Assembly: GCF_000934605.2 (NCBI RefSeq) | Contig: NZ_CP010897.2 | Location: 2,852,001 to 2,916,000 of the forward strand | Reading direction: 5' to 3' | DNA length: 64,000 bases | Origin: Pandoraea vervacti | GTDB taxonomy: Bacteria; Pseudomonadota; Gammaproteobacteria; Burkholderiales; Burkholderiaceae | Shown here: positions 32,906-41,431 of the stretch, one piece after another | Layout: the number at the start of each line of letters is the position of its first letter | Numbering within the stretch: the first letter of the stretch is position 1 | Notes under the pieces: generated by a model | What the model saw: the letters and a program-made list of their open reading frames with translations, nothing else | Database searches by the model: none | Told to the model about the DNA's origin: nothing | Position numbers and translations under genes: made by a program

Positions 32906-33796
32906 CTAGATCACCGCCAGCGTCTGCCGGATATGCTCGGCGAACGCCACGCTCAAGTGCGCCGGACGGGCGCGATCGAACTTTACCGTAATTCCGACGG
33001 ACGGCAACGTCGGCAAGGTATCACCTGTAACAATGCGTAAATCCGCCGGCACTGCCGTTTGCGTCATCACGGCCAGCGCCTGACCGGAACGGGCCAGGGC
33101 CGTCAGTCCGGCAAGGTTGCTGCTCGCATACGCAACGCGGTAGGCGCGTCCCGCTTTCGCCAGGGCCTCGCAGGCGGCGATATGGTCCAGCGTATCCGGG
33201 TCCGAGAGCGCGAGCGGCAACGGTTCGTCAGCGTCGGACAACACAGCGTCGAGCCCCGGGTTTGCGATCCACACGAGCGGTTCACGACGGATTACGCTAC
33301 GCTCGTCCACCCCTTCCGGCACAGAGATCAACGCCAGGTCGATGGCATGCCGGGAGAGCTGTTCGAGCAGGCGCGGCGTCGGCTCGCAAATGACCTCCAC
33401 CAGCGCTTGCGGGTGCGCCACGGCAAACTCCCGCAGCAGATGAGGAAGAAACGCCGCCGCGTAATCGTCCGGGCAGCCGAACCGGATCGTCCCGGCCAGG
33501 CCACGCCCCGACATGTCGGCCAGCGCTTCATCGTGCGCGCGCAGTATGCGCTGCGCGTGTCCGAGCAGACGTTCGCCCGGCCCGGTCAGCACTACCCCAC
33601 GCCCGGTGCGCTGGAGCAACGGCTGGTCCACGATCTCTTCCAGACGCTTCATCTGCTGGCTCAGCGCCGATTGCGTTCGGGCAATGCGTTGCGCCGCCCG
33701 GCTTAACGACCCCGCCTGCGCAATCGCCGCGAACGAGCGCAGCAAATCGATTTCCAGAGACAAGCCCAAGATATTAGCTCCGCTTCTATCGCTCAT
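32906..33796 (-). CDS. dgdR: LysR-family regulator of dialkylglycine decarboxylase, DgdR
   Basis: This 296-residue LysR protein has an N-terminal helix-turn-helix (LLRSFAAIAQAGSLSRAAQR...TQSALSQQMKRLEE) and the two-lobed effector-binding domain from about residue 90. It diverges from dgdA across 101 bases, the same arrangement as the dgdR/dgdA pair described in Burkholderia cepacia, where DgdR represses dgdA and is relieved by 2-methylalanine. ATG 33796 (MSDRSG) is used; a GTG two codons earlier is possible. The identification depends on the neighbour as much as on sequence. Confidence 0.88.
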   Translation of the reverse strand: MSDRSGANILGLSLEIDLLRSFAAIAQAGSLSRAAQRIARTQSALSQQMKRLEEIVDQPLLQRTGRGVVLTGPGERLLGHAQRILRAHDEALADMSGRGLAGTIRFGCPDDYAAAFLPHLLREFAVAHPQALVEVICEPTPRLLEQLSRHAIDLALISVPEGVDERSVIRREPLVWIANPGLDAVLSDADEPLPLALSDPDTLDHIAACEALAKAGRAYRVAYASSNLAGLTALARSGQALAVMTQTAVPADLRIVTGDTLPTLPSVGITVKFDRARPAHLSVAFAEHIRQTLAVI

Positions 33797-33897
33797 TAGC
33801 ACTATTCGCTTCTATGAAATCAGAGCGCTGCTTAGACTGCAAGCGGTAGTTGTCCTCCCCTTCCTTCACGCTCGCCCCGCCCTTTGGAGATTCGCCT

Positions 33898-35199
33898 GTG
33901 TCCAAGAACCAAGACGCCGACTTCTGGCGCAACGCCCGCCAGCATCTGATCCGCTACGGCGGCACCTTCGAACCGATGATCGTCGAGCGGGCGCAGGGCA
34001 GTTTCGTATATGACGCCGACGGACGTGCGATTCTCGATTTCACCTCAGGTCAGATGAGCGCGGTGCTCGGGCATTGCCACCCCGAGATCGTCTCGGTCGT
34101 CACCGAATCCATCGGCAAGCTCGATCATCTGTTTAGCGGCATGCTCTCGCGCCCTGTCGTGGATCTCGCGACACGACTGGCGGAAGTTACGCCCGAAGGG
34201 CTCGATCGAGTGATGTTGCTGAGCACGGGGGCCGAGTCGAACGAAGCTGCCATCCGGATGGCCAAGCTCGTCACAGGCAAGTACGAAGTCGTCGGCTTCG
34301 CGCAATCATGGCACGGCATGACCGGCGCGGCGGCGTCCGCAACATACAGCGCCGGGCGCAAGGGCGTTGGCCCGGCATCCGTCGGATCCTTCGCCATTCC
34401 CGCCCCGTTCACGTACCGTCCGCGTTTCGGTCCCGCAGGTCAGTATGACTATCTGGCGGAACTGGACTACGCGTTCGATCTTATCGATCGGCAGTCCAGC
34501 GGTAATCTGGCCGCCTTCATTGCCGAGCCGATTCTCAGCTCGGGCGGCATCATCGAACTGCCGCCCGGGTACCTTGCCGCCCTCAAGCGCAAATGCGAGG
34601 AGCGCGGCATGCTGCTGATTCTGGACGAAGCGCAGACCGGCATCGGGCGCACCGGCACGATGTTCGCCTTCGAGCGCGACGGCGTGACGCCCGATATCCT
34701 CACGCTCTCGAAAACCCTCGGTGCCGGGCTACCGCTGGCCGCCATCGTCACGTCGGCGCAAATCGAGGAACGCGCGCACGAACGTGGCTATCTCTTCTAC
34801 ACCACGCACGTTTCCGATCCACTGCCCGCCGCCGTCGGCCTGCGCGTGCTGGATGTCGTCGCGCGCGATAACCTCGTCGCGCGCGCGAACGTGATGGGCG
34901 AGCGCCTGCGCAACGGCCTGCTAGGACTGATGGAGCGCTTCGAATGCGTAGGGGACGTGCGCGGACGCGGTTTGCTGCTCGGCATGGAGATCGTGACCGA
35001 GCGTCGCACCAAGGCGCCGGCAGAGGCGCTCGGCGCCAGGATCACGCGCGAATGCATGAACCTCGGCCTGAGCATGAACATCGTGCAACTGCCCGGCATG
35101 GGCGGTGTGTTCCGCATTGCCCCGCCACTCACGGTCAGCGAGTCGGAAATCGATCTGGGCCTGTCGTTGCTGGGACAGGCCATCGAGCGGTCGCTGTAG
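33898..35199 (+). CDS. dgdA: 2,2-dialkylglycine decarboxylase DgdA
   Basis: This 433-residue class III PLP aminotransferase decarboxylates dialkylglycines such as 2-aminoisobutyrate, coupled to pyruvate-to-alanine transamination. Length and all key positions equal the structurally known B. cepacia enzyme: Gln52, Trp138, Ser215, the PLP lysine Lys272 (LTLSKTLGAGLP) and Arg406 (VFRIAPP). GTG 33898 is the start, with GGAG eight bases upstream; the open frame extends to 33850. It diverges from dgdR and is convergent with the esterase gene. Confidence is very high because conservation extends over nearly the entire chain. Confidence 0.97.
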   Translation: MSKNQDADFWRNARQHLIRYGGTFEPMIVERAQGSFVYDADGRAILDFTSGQMSAVLGHCHPEIVSVVTESIGKLDHLFSGMLSRPVVDLATRLAEVTPEGLDRVMLLSTGAESNEAAIRMAKLVTGKYEVVGFAQSWHGMTGAAASATYSAGRKGVGPASVGSFAIPAPFTYRPRFGPAGQYDYLAELDYAFDLIDRQSSGNLAAFIAEPILSSGGIIELPPGYLAALKRKCEERGMLLILDEAQTGIGRTGTMFAFERDGVTPDILTLSKTLGAGLPLAAIVTSAQIEERAHERGYLFYTTHVSDPLPAAVGLRVLDVVARDNLVARANVMGERLRNGLLGLMERFECVGDVRGRGLLLGMEIVTERRTKAPAEALGARITRECMNLGLSMNIVQLPGMGGVFRIAPPLTVSESEIDLGLSLLGQAIERSL

Positions 35200-35250
35200 T
35201 TGCGACCCAATACGTCAGATAAACCTGTCAGATGAGTGCGCCAAATGACG

Positions 35251-35290
35251 GCGGCCCCGCGAAAGCCCTTGTCGGCAATCGCGGGGCCGC
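35251..35290. terminator. Inverted repeat between convergent dgdA and esterase genes
   Basis: Arms GCGGCCCCGCGA (35251-35262) and TCGCGGGGCCGC (35279-35290) are perfectly complementary over 12 bp with a 16-base loop. There is no T-run, but the position between two facing stop codons suits a bidirectional terminator. Confidence 0.6.
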
Positions 35291-35321
35291 ACGGGCGCCG
35301 CCAGTGACGCCCTAACGAACG

Positions 35322-36227
35322 TCAGTCGTTTCGCTGCGGGCGCTGAACGTCGCGGAAGATGTACTTCAACGCGTCCGCGAGCGTGCTGGACCAGACCGAC
35401 CACTCATGCTTGCCGTCGACGATGCGCAACTCGGCAGGTTGCTTGTTCGCACGCAGCAACTCGTAGAAGCGCGTCGCTTCCATTTCGATGTTGAAATCGT
35501 CGTCGTCGCCCGAATTGATGTACATCGGCACCTTGATGCCCTTTTTCAGGAATTCGTCGAAGTACGCCGGATAGTTGTTCTGCTGCCAGACACGTGCGCT
35601 GTACTCGCCGTTAGCATTCGGCTCCGCGAACACCTTCACGAAACGGGCCGACGAATCCTTGGGCGGTTCCGGATTGTAGATGGCGGGGCTGAGCAGCGCC
35701 GCTGCCTTGAACTTTTCCGGATACTTGAGCGCGTAGCGCATCGCGCCGTAGCCCCCCATCGACAGACCGCCGATCAGACGCCCGTCGCGGGTCTTGATCG
35801 TGCGATACGTTTTCTCGACATGCGGGATCAGCTCGCTGAAGAACGCGGTTTCCATGCGTTCCTTCAGGTCGACGTACCAATTGGTATTGGCGTCGGGCAT
35901 GATCACGATGGCCGGCGGAATGTCGCCGTGGCCGATCAGCCTGTCCATGGTGGACTGCATGTGTCCCTTGACCACCCAGTCGTTCTTCACGCCGTCGTTG
36001 CCATGGAGCAGATACAGCACCGGATAGGTGGTCTTGCTGCTGGTCTCGTACCCCGTCGGGAGATACACGTTGTAGGTCAGCGGGCGCGACAAATTCTTGC
36101 TGTAGACCTCGCTCGACACCACCTCGCTGGCGTGAGCGGGCGCTCCGGCCAGTGCCACTGCCGCCATGACCCCAGCGGCCAGTTTCGGCACCTGCCGGGT
36201 CAGACCCATACCGTATTGACGGAACAT
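35322..36227 (-). CDS. Exported esterase D/S-formylglutathione-hydrolase-like esterase
   Basis: This 301-residue alpha/beta hydrolase of the putative-esterase family has a signal peptide (MFRQYGMGLTRQVPKLAAGVMAAVALAGAPAHA in outline, cleaved after AHA). Catalytic elements are GLSMGG (nucleophile Ser), the acidic run NSGDDDDF and DGKHEWSVW (His). A typical PVLYLLHGNDG oxyanion segment is present. Related proteins include tributyrin esterases and mycolyltransferase-like folds; the substrate is unknown. The start is unclear: AGGAGG lies 13 bases before ATG 36227 and four before an in-frame GTG at 36236. An ATG at 36257 would remove that site from use. It is monocistronic. Confidence 0.75.
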   Translation of the reverse strand: MFRQYGMGLTRQVPKLAAGVMAAVALAGAPAHASEVVSSEVYSKNLSRPLTYNVYLPTGYETSSKTTYPVLYLLHGNDGVKNDWVVKGHMQSTMDRLIGHGDIPPAIVIMPDANTNWYVDLKERMETAFFSELIPHVEKTYRTIKTRDGRLIGGLSMGGYGAMRYALKYPEKFKAAALLSPAIYNPEPPKDSSARFVKVFAEPNANGEYSARVWQQNNYPAYFDEFLKKGIKVPMYINSGDDDDFNIEMEATRFYELLRANKQPAELRIVDGKHEWSVWSSTLADALKYIFRDVQRPQRND

Positions 36228-36582
36228 TTCGAACACATACCCTCCTGATGAGATCATTGTCTTGTTATCCGTACCATCCGCGGTAAGCAAAGCGGCAAAC
36301 CGTCGGACGCGAAAGATTAACATCTGAAGTGTCTTTCCGGTGCAACGAATATCAGGGGTCAGAACAAAAGCACGGCATGATCGGCGTCCCCTTCAGGGCA
36401 GTGCCGACACGCGCCCAACGGCGTCGTATGCAAGTTGCGGCACCCCTACGAAATCCAATGGCTTATCGTGGCCGGACGTGCCCCATGTCAGACATCGCGC
36501 TACCATGTCGGACGCCCTCGCCGCGCCGCAGGATTCCCCCGACCCATGGCGACGGCGGCCCGACGCCAATCCCATCATCTCC
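36228..36582. other. 355-base intergenic region
   Basis: This is the gap between the divergent esterase and hypothetical genes. AGGAGG at the left end serves the esterase. I see no palindrome, RNA gene or convincing small gene; the frame of the next gene is open throughout from 36340, so its true start could lie inside this gap (ATG at 36505). Confidence 0.35.
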
Positions 36583-36999
36583 ATGAGCGATCTTCCTTAC
36601 CTCGACCACGCTGCATTCCTCGCCCTTGCCGAGTCGGCCCGCGCCCGTTCCACCGACTGCCAATGCACGAAGACGCCGCTCGACGGCTGGGCGACGCTGC
36701 CCAACTCGATGCCCGACACGCAACTGGACGTCATCGGCACGTTACTCGATCCGCGGGACCTGCAAGACGGCCAGGAGCCGACCTTCGTCGAATATCACCC
36801 GAACGGCACCGCTTACTGGCATGTCGACGCGCCTATCGCACCACGCTACTTTCCGTACAACCGGGCGAACGTCTGCCGGTGCCGCGAATGCGGGCGCCTC
36901 TACCTTCGCTATCAGGAAGGCGGCGGCTACTTCGTCGATCAGCGAATCCGGCAGGTGAACCCGGCGCTGATCGTCGACGCGCCGCCGGATTCGGCGTGA
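36583..36999 (+). CDS. Hypothetical protein with cysteine-rich CxCxxC segment
   Basis: This 138-residue soluble protein is not recognised. Features are an early CQC pair (TDCQCTKTPLDGW) and a later VCRCRECGRLYLRYQEGGGY, which together look like a zinc ribbon or knuckle. The middle (EYHPNGTAYWHVDAPIAPRYFPYNRA) is rich in aromatic residues and appears conserved rather than random. ATG 36583 is chosen because the protein-like composition starts there; ATG 36505 would add 26 Pro/Asp-rich residues. Codon third positions are strongly GC, as in neighbouring genes. It is separated by 227 bases from the glycosyltransferase gene. Confidence 0.6.
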   Translation: MSDLPYLDHAAFLALAESARARSTDCQCTKTPLDGWATLPNSMPDTQLDVIGTLLDPRDLQDGQEPTFVEYHPNGTAYWHVDAPIAPRYFPYNRANVCRCRECGRLYLRYQEGGGYFVDQRIRQVNPALIVDAPPDSA

Positions 37000-37146
37000 C
37001 GAATGTCTCGCTCGCGCCGAAAAAATTGTTGTCTTCCGTTTTCATTCGTTTTCATTTGTTCGCGTTTGTGAACGAGTGTGGCCGCACGCCCCTCTTTCGC
37101 CACCCGAAACGAGACAGAAATCCGCGTAAAAACAAATAGATAGCGA

Positions 37147-37187
37147 TCATTTTCGATCCAATGCAATTGGTTTGGATTGCAAAATGA
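37147..37187. promoter_or_regulatory. AT-rich hairpin upstream of the glycosyltransferase gene
   Basis: TCATTTTCGATCCAA (37147-37161) and TTGGATTGCAAAATGA (37172-37187) pair over about 14 positions with one bulge and a ten-base loop. It stands 40 bases before the start codon in a conspicuously AT-rich gap (37000-37226). It could be an operator or a leader hairpin. Confidence 0.45.
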
Positions 37188-37226
37188 TACGAAGAACGTG
37201 CGCGCCTTCGGCCAGTCGAAGCGCGC

Positions 37227-38750
37227 ATGCAAAAACACGACGCTTCCTCCGCTCCCGCTTTCGCCACCACTCGGCGCCCCACCTCCGCTCGGGCCATCCT
37301 CCTGCGCGCGGCGGCTGCCGTTCAATATTCGCCGTCGCTCTATGTCGCGATCTACGCGCTCGTGTGGACGCTCGTGAGCGCGACGCTCGACCCCACCGTC
37401 CCGTTCGACGCCGTCGAGGCCTTCAACTGGGCGCGTAATGCGCAATGGGGAACGCCGAAGAACCCATGGCTGGTCGGCTTTTCGATGTGGCCTGCGCTTG
37501 GACTGCGCCCCGAAACGCTGGCGCTCTATTGGTACGCATCGCACTTCGCTGCCGTCGCGATCGGCATGCTGGGTGTGTGGCACCTTGCCCAACGCCTCTC
37601 GGGCAACACGCGTCTCGCCTGGCTGGCCATGCTGAGCCTGCATCTGAGCGGCGCGATCAACATCGACATCCTGCCGTACAACGACAATTACCTGCTGGTC
37701 ATGCTCTGGCCCTGGATGCTCTGGCTGTTCGTGCGCGCGATGTGCGACTCGCCGCGATTCTGGCCGGCGTTCGGGACCGTGGCCGGGTTGGCCGCCATGA
37801 CCAAGTATTCGACGTTCGCCTTGCTCGGGGCGATTCTCATCATTACGTTATGGACCCCGTGCACGCGCCGCCCCTATCGACAGCCCGCCTTCCTGCTGGG
37901 AGTCGCAATCTTCGTCGCGCTCGTCGCCCCCAACGTGCTTTGGCTGGCGTCCCATGACTTTGCGGCTTTCCGATGGGTAGACGATCAGATCCATCAGCGA
38001 CTGAACCTGCGAGGCCTGCGGGGCGCCCTTGCCGCGTTCTATCCGGTGATCACGCTCGCCGTCGTGATGCATCTGGCCGGCATCCGATTCAAGGCGCCGC
38101 CGTTGCCCGTGTGGCTATCGGCCTGCGTCGTGCTGCCTCCTCTGCTTCCGATCCTCGTGTACTTCACGGTCCATGAGGGCGGACGCATCTCCGAATGGCT
38201 GCAACCGTTCGCCGTTCCGCTGCCCGCACTCCTGGTCGCCTGCGCCGCCCCGCAGACGGCCAGGCGCGCCTGGCGAATTTCCCGCTGGCTGCCAGCCGTC
38301 GGCCTGATGGTACTGGTCGGTTACACCATGGCGCTCAGCATGAACCTGCGCAACGCCGGGCAAAAGTTTGCCGGCATCAAGGCCGCCAGCGTCACGCTCG
38401 AGCAACGATGGCAGGCACGCTACCAGACGCCGCTGGCTTTCGTGGGGCACGACCACCTGGCCAGCTGGCTGACCTTCTATGCGCCGAGCAACCCGCGCCT
38501 GCTCGCACGCTGGTCGGCAACGCAGCGCCCGACCATCTACACGCGCGATCTGGACGAATCCGAGGTGCGCGCCCGCGGCGCACTCCTGCTCGGGCGGCCC
38601 GGCCGGTCTTGCCGCGACACAAACTTCTCGCGCACGTTGGCTTTGTGGCCGACGCTGAGCATCGAGGCTCAGGAAACCGTGCCATTTGCCTATCACGGCG
38701 GCACATCGCCCATTGCACTTTGCGTCGCATACATCGCACCGCAACGCTGA
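37227..38750 (+). CDS. GT39/ArnT-like membrane glycosyltransferase
   Basis: This 507-residue polytopic protein has about eleven hydrophobic helices. The first periplasmic loop contains the acidic DPTVPFDAVEAFNWARNAQWG segment that corresponds to the catalytic Asp/Glu loop of the dolichyl-phosphate-mannose transferase (GT39) and ArnT superfamily. Such enzymes transfer sugars from polyprenyl-phosphate carriers at the outer face of the inner membrane, often to lipid A or glycans. The C-terminal third forms a soluble periplasmic domain. The donor and acceptor are unknown and no arn operon is adjacent. ATG 37227; monocistronic. Confidence 0.75.
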   Translation: MQKHDASSAPAFATTRRPTSARAILLRAAAAVQYSPSLYVAIYALVWTLVSATLDPTVPFDAVEAFNWARNAQWGTPKNPWLVGFSMWPALGLRPETLALYWYASHFAAVAIGMLGVWHLAQRLSGNTRLAWLAMLSLHLSGAINIDILPYNDNYLLVMLWPWMLWLFVRAMCDSPRFWPAFGTVAGLAAMTKYSTFALLGAILIITLWTPCTRRPYRQPAFLLGVAIFVALVAPNVLWLASHDFAAFRWVDDQIHQRLNLRGLRGALAAFYPVITLAVVMHLAGIRFKAPPLPVWLSACVVLPPLLPILVYFTVHEGGRISEWLQPFAVPLPALLVACAAPQTARRAWRISRWLPAVGLMVLVGYTMALSMNLRNAGQKFAGIKAASVTLEQRWQARYQTPLAFVGHDHLASWLTFYAPSNPRLLARWSATQRPTIYTRDLDESEVRARGALLLGRPGRSCRDTNFSRTLALWPTLSIEAQETVPFAYHGGTSPIALCVAYIAPQR

Positions 38751-38854
38751 ATATCTAAAGCACAATCGCTTCGTTGCCCCGTTCAGACCGGCCCGGATAA
38801 TCGACGTCAATCGAGTCCGTTGACTCATTCGGCCAATTTATCGGGGCAACGTCC

Positions 38855-39832
38855 ATGAAACCGCTCAACTCACGCTCACGTCGTCACTTCCTCGGCGCGC
38901 TCGGCGCAGGCGCCGCTTCGGTCGCGCTGCCCTCGCTGTCTGCCAGGGCGGCATACGAGCCGGGCAAATTCCGCATCGGCTATCAGAAGGCCGCAAGCAC
39001 GCTGGTACTCGCCAAGGCAAACGGCTCGCTCGAAGCCCGCCTGCGCCCACTCGGCGTCGAACTCACATGGGCCGAGTTTGCCGCCGGGCCGCAATTGCTC
39101 GAAGCGCTCAATGTCGGCGCCATCGACTTCGGCTACGTGGGCGAAGCGCCCCCCGTGTTCGCGCAAGCCGCCGGTGCCGACTTCGTCTACAGCGCCTACG
39201 AAATTCCGACGCCGCTCGCCGAGGGCGTCGTCGTGGCAAAGCAGTCGGCCATCCACACGGTCGCCGACCTGCGGGGCAAGCGCGTTGCCTTCAACAAGGG
39301 CTCAGACGTCCATTGGTTCCTCGTTGCATTGCTGCGCAAACACGGGCTGGATTACGGCGACATCAGCCCCGTGTTCCTCGCGCCGGCCGACGCACGCGCC
39401 GCGCTTGAACGGGGGGCGGTCGACGCATGGGCGATCTGGGAGCCGTTCCTCACCGCCGTCCTGGAACAAAGTCCTGTGCGCCTGCTCGCGAACGCCGAGG
39501 GGGCCGCCGACCATCATCAGTTCTTCCTGAGCCAGCGCGCGTTCGCGGAAAAACGGGGGGACGTCGTGAAGGCCACGCTCGAATCGCTGGGCCAGACCGG
39601 GCAGCAAATCCGCGCGAACTACGCGGCGGCAGCGGCGCAGCTCGCCCCCATTCAGGGTCTCGATGCGAAGATCATCGAGAAAGGCCTGCGCCACTACGCG
39701 CATATCTACAAGCCCGTGTCGGAGCCCGTGCTGGCCGCCCAACAGAAAATCGCAGATACGTTCCTGCAACTGCGACTGATTCCGAAACAGATTCGCGTGG
39801 CCGACGCCACGCTGCGCCAGCCGCTCGCCTGA
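38855..39832 (+). CDS. SsuA-like sulfonate ABC transporter substrate-binding protein
   Basis: This 325-residue periplasmic protein has a twin-arginine signal (SRRHFLGALGAGAASVALP) and the NitT/TauT/SsuA fold: FRIGYQKAASTLVLAKANGS, LEALNVGAIDFGYVGEAPP, and VAFNKGSDVHWFLVALL. It should bind an alkanesulfonate or similar anion. No permease or ATPase gene follows, so it must share a transporter encoded elsewhere. A second SsuA-like gene at 45670 and a third of this superfamily at 63482 show the same isolation. ATG 38855 lies 104 bases from the previous gene. The downstream gap holds 7-bp repeats. Confidence 0.83.
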   Translation: MKPLNSRSRRHFLGALGAGAASVALPSLSARAAYEPGKFRIGYQKAASTLVLAKANGSLEARLRPLGVELTWAEFAAGPQLLEALNVGAIDFGYVGEAPPVFAQAAGADFVYSAYEIPTPLAEGVVVAKQSAIHTVADLRGKRVAFNKGSDVHWFLVALLRKHGLDYGDISPVFLAPADARAALERGAVDAWAIWEPFLTAVLEQSPVRLLANAEGAADHHQFFLSQRAFAEKRGDVVKATLESLGQTGQQIRANYAAAAAQLAPIQGLDAKIIEKGLRHYAHIYKPVSEPVLAAQQKIADTFLQLRLIPKQIRVADATLRQPLA

Positions 39833-39833
39833 G

Positions 39834-39875
39834 CCGTCACCCGTCACCCGTCACGTTTCGCGTTTCGCGTTTCGC
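39834..39875. repeat. Two adjoining 7-bp triple repeats
   Basis: CCGTCAC occurs three times (39834-39854), followed directly by GTTTCGC three times (39855-39875). They lie in a 306-base gap (39833-40138) between the substrate-binding-protein gene and an MFS gene; apart from the repeats and a ribosome site at its right end I see no other feature there. Confidence 0.85.
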
Positions 39876-40138
39876 GGCTGACCGCCGGGCGCCTCGTCGA
39901 AGTCCGTCCCGACCATGCGGGACGTTCCCGCCCGGTGAGTCTCCTATTCCCGCACGGCAAGACGCTGCCGTCGCGTGCACGCGTTTTCGTCGATTTTTTG
40001 ATAGAGACACTTGCGTATTCGTCTGACACGCGTAAGAGTGACGTACGCGCCGCGACCGTACCCGTCAGACGGCGACCGGGCTGGACTGGCGGTTGCTGCG
40101 GCATCGCGCCGCGCACTTCCCGCGAATCAGAGGTTTTT

Positions 40139-41431
40139 GTGAGCCCACCGTCTCCCTCAGACGCCGGCACCGGTGCCGGCGACACGACTGTCGGCTATGC
40201 CGAGCGCAACCGTCCGTACTGGCAGCGCAATCTTGCGATCTGCGTATTCGGTTCGTTCACCACGCTGGCGGGCCTGAGCATGTTGCTGCCGTTCCTGCCG
40301 CTTTACGTCAAACAGTTGGGGGTCGCGCCCGAGTCGGCCGTCATTCAGTGGTCGGGGGTAGCCTTCAGCGCAACGTTTCTCGGCACCGCCGCGACTGCGC
40401 CAATCTGGGGTCATCTGGCCGACCGCTTCGGGCGTCGCCCGATGCTCATCCGGGCCGCCGTGGGCATGGTGATCGTGACGTCGCTCATCGGCATTGCCCA
40501 CAATGTCTATCAGCTCGTGGCGCTGCGTCTGCTCACCGGCCTGATCGGCGGTTACGCCTCGGCCTCGACCGTCATGATCGGCACGCAAGCACCGCGCGAG
40601 CGCGCGGGATGGGCGCTGGGCGTGTTGTCGACCGGCGCCCTCGCAGGCAATCTGACTGGACCACTGATCGGTGGCCTGCTTCCGCCGTTGATCGGCATTC
40701 GCGGCACCTTCTTCGCCTGTGCCGGCATGATCTCGATCACCGCCCTGCTGACGATTTTCGGTGTGCGCGAAGCATTCGACCGCGCACGCGACGGCAAACG
40801 TCGCACTGCGACAAACGGCGACGCGCGCATGCCGAAGGCACGGGCCGGCATCATTGCGGCGATATTGTTCACCGGCATGATGGTGCTGCTCGCCAACATG
40901 TCCATCGAGCCGATCATTACCGTCTACATCAGCCAGTTGGGCGTCGATGGCCCCCATCTCACGCGCGTGGCGGGTGTGGTCATGGCGAGTTCCGCGCTGG
41001 GCAGCATGCTGAGCGCGGCGAAGTTGGGTGCGCTGGCCGATCGCATCGGCAGTTGGCGCGTGATCGTCGGTTGTCTGATCGCAACGGCGTTGGTGATGGC
41101 GCCGCAAGCGTTCGTGACCGAATGGTGGCAGTTGGCAGCATTGCGCGTATTGATGGGCATGACGCTGGCCGGCCTGCTGCCTGCCATCGGCAAGCTGGCG
41201 CGGCATGCCGTTCATGAGCGCAGCACCGGCAAGCTGCTCGGCTATCTCCAGTCGGCGCAGTTCAGTGGGCAAGTCATTGGGCCCATCATCGGCGGTCAGG
41301 TCGCCGTGATGTTCGGCCTGCCGGCCGTCTTCTTCATGACGTCCATCCTCCTGATCCTGTGCAGCGTGCTCGCGAACCGCGCCCGCATCGTCAGCGCTCG
41401 GCTCGACCCTCGACCCATTCAGCCTACCTGA
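40139..41431 (+). CDS. MFS transporter
   Basis: This 430-residue protein has about twelve hydrophobic helices. The loop 2-3 motif is GHLADRFGRRPMLIRAAVGM and its half-repeat is GALADRIGSWRVIVG. The TAPLIGGLLPPLIGIRGTFF-like helix 5 motif (GPLIGGLLPPLIGIRGTFF) places it with drug:proton antiporters of the DHA1 class. The start GTG 40139 follows AGAGG; the frame is open to a GTG at 39935, but those residues have no membrane-protein character. The 3' end overlaps the convergent LysR gene by 13 bases. Substrate is unknown. Confidence 0.82.
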   Translation: MSPPSPSDAGTGAGDTTVGYAERNRPYWQRNLAICVFGSFTTLAGLSMLLPFLPLYVKQLGVAPESAVIQWSGVAFSATFLGTAATAPIWGHLADRFGRRPMLIRAAVGMVIVTSLIGIAHNVYQLVALRLLTGLIGGYASASTVMIGTQAPRERAGWALGVLSTGALAGNLTGPLIGGLLPPLIGIRGTFFACAGMISITALLTIFGVREAFDRARDGKRRTATNGDARMPKARAGIIAAILFTGMMVLLANMSIEPIITVYISQLGVDGPHLTRVAGVVMASSALGSMLSAAKLGALADRIGSWRVIVGCLIATALVMAPQAFVTEWWQLAALRVLMGMTLAGLLPAIGKLARHAVHERSTGKLLGYLQSAQFSGQVIGPIIGGQVAVMFGLPAVFFMTSILLILCSVLANRARIVSARLDPRPIQPT

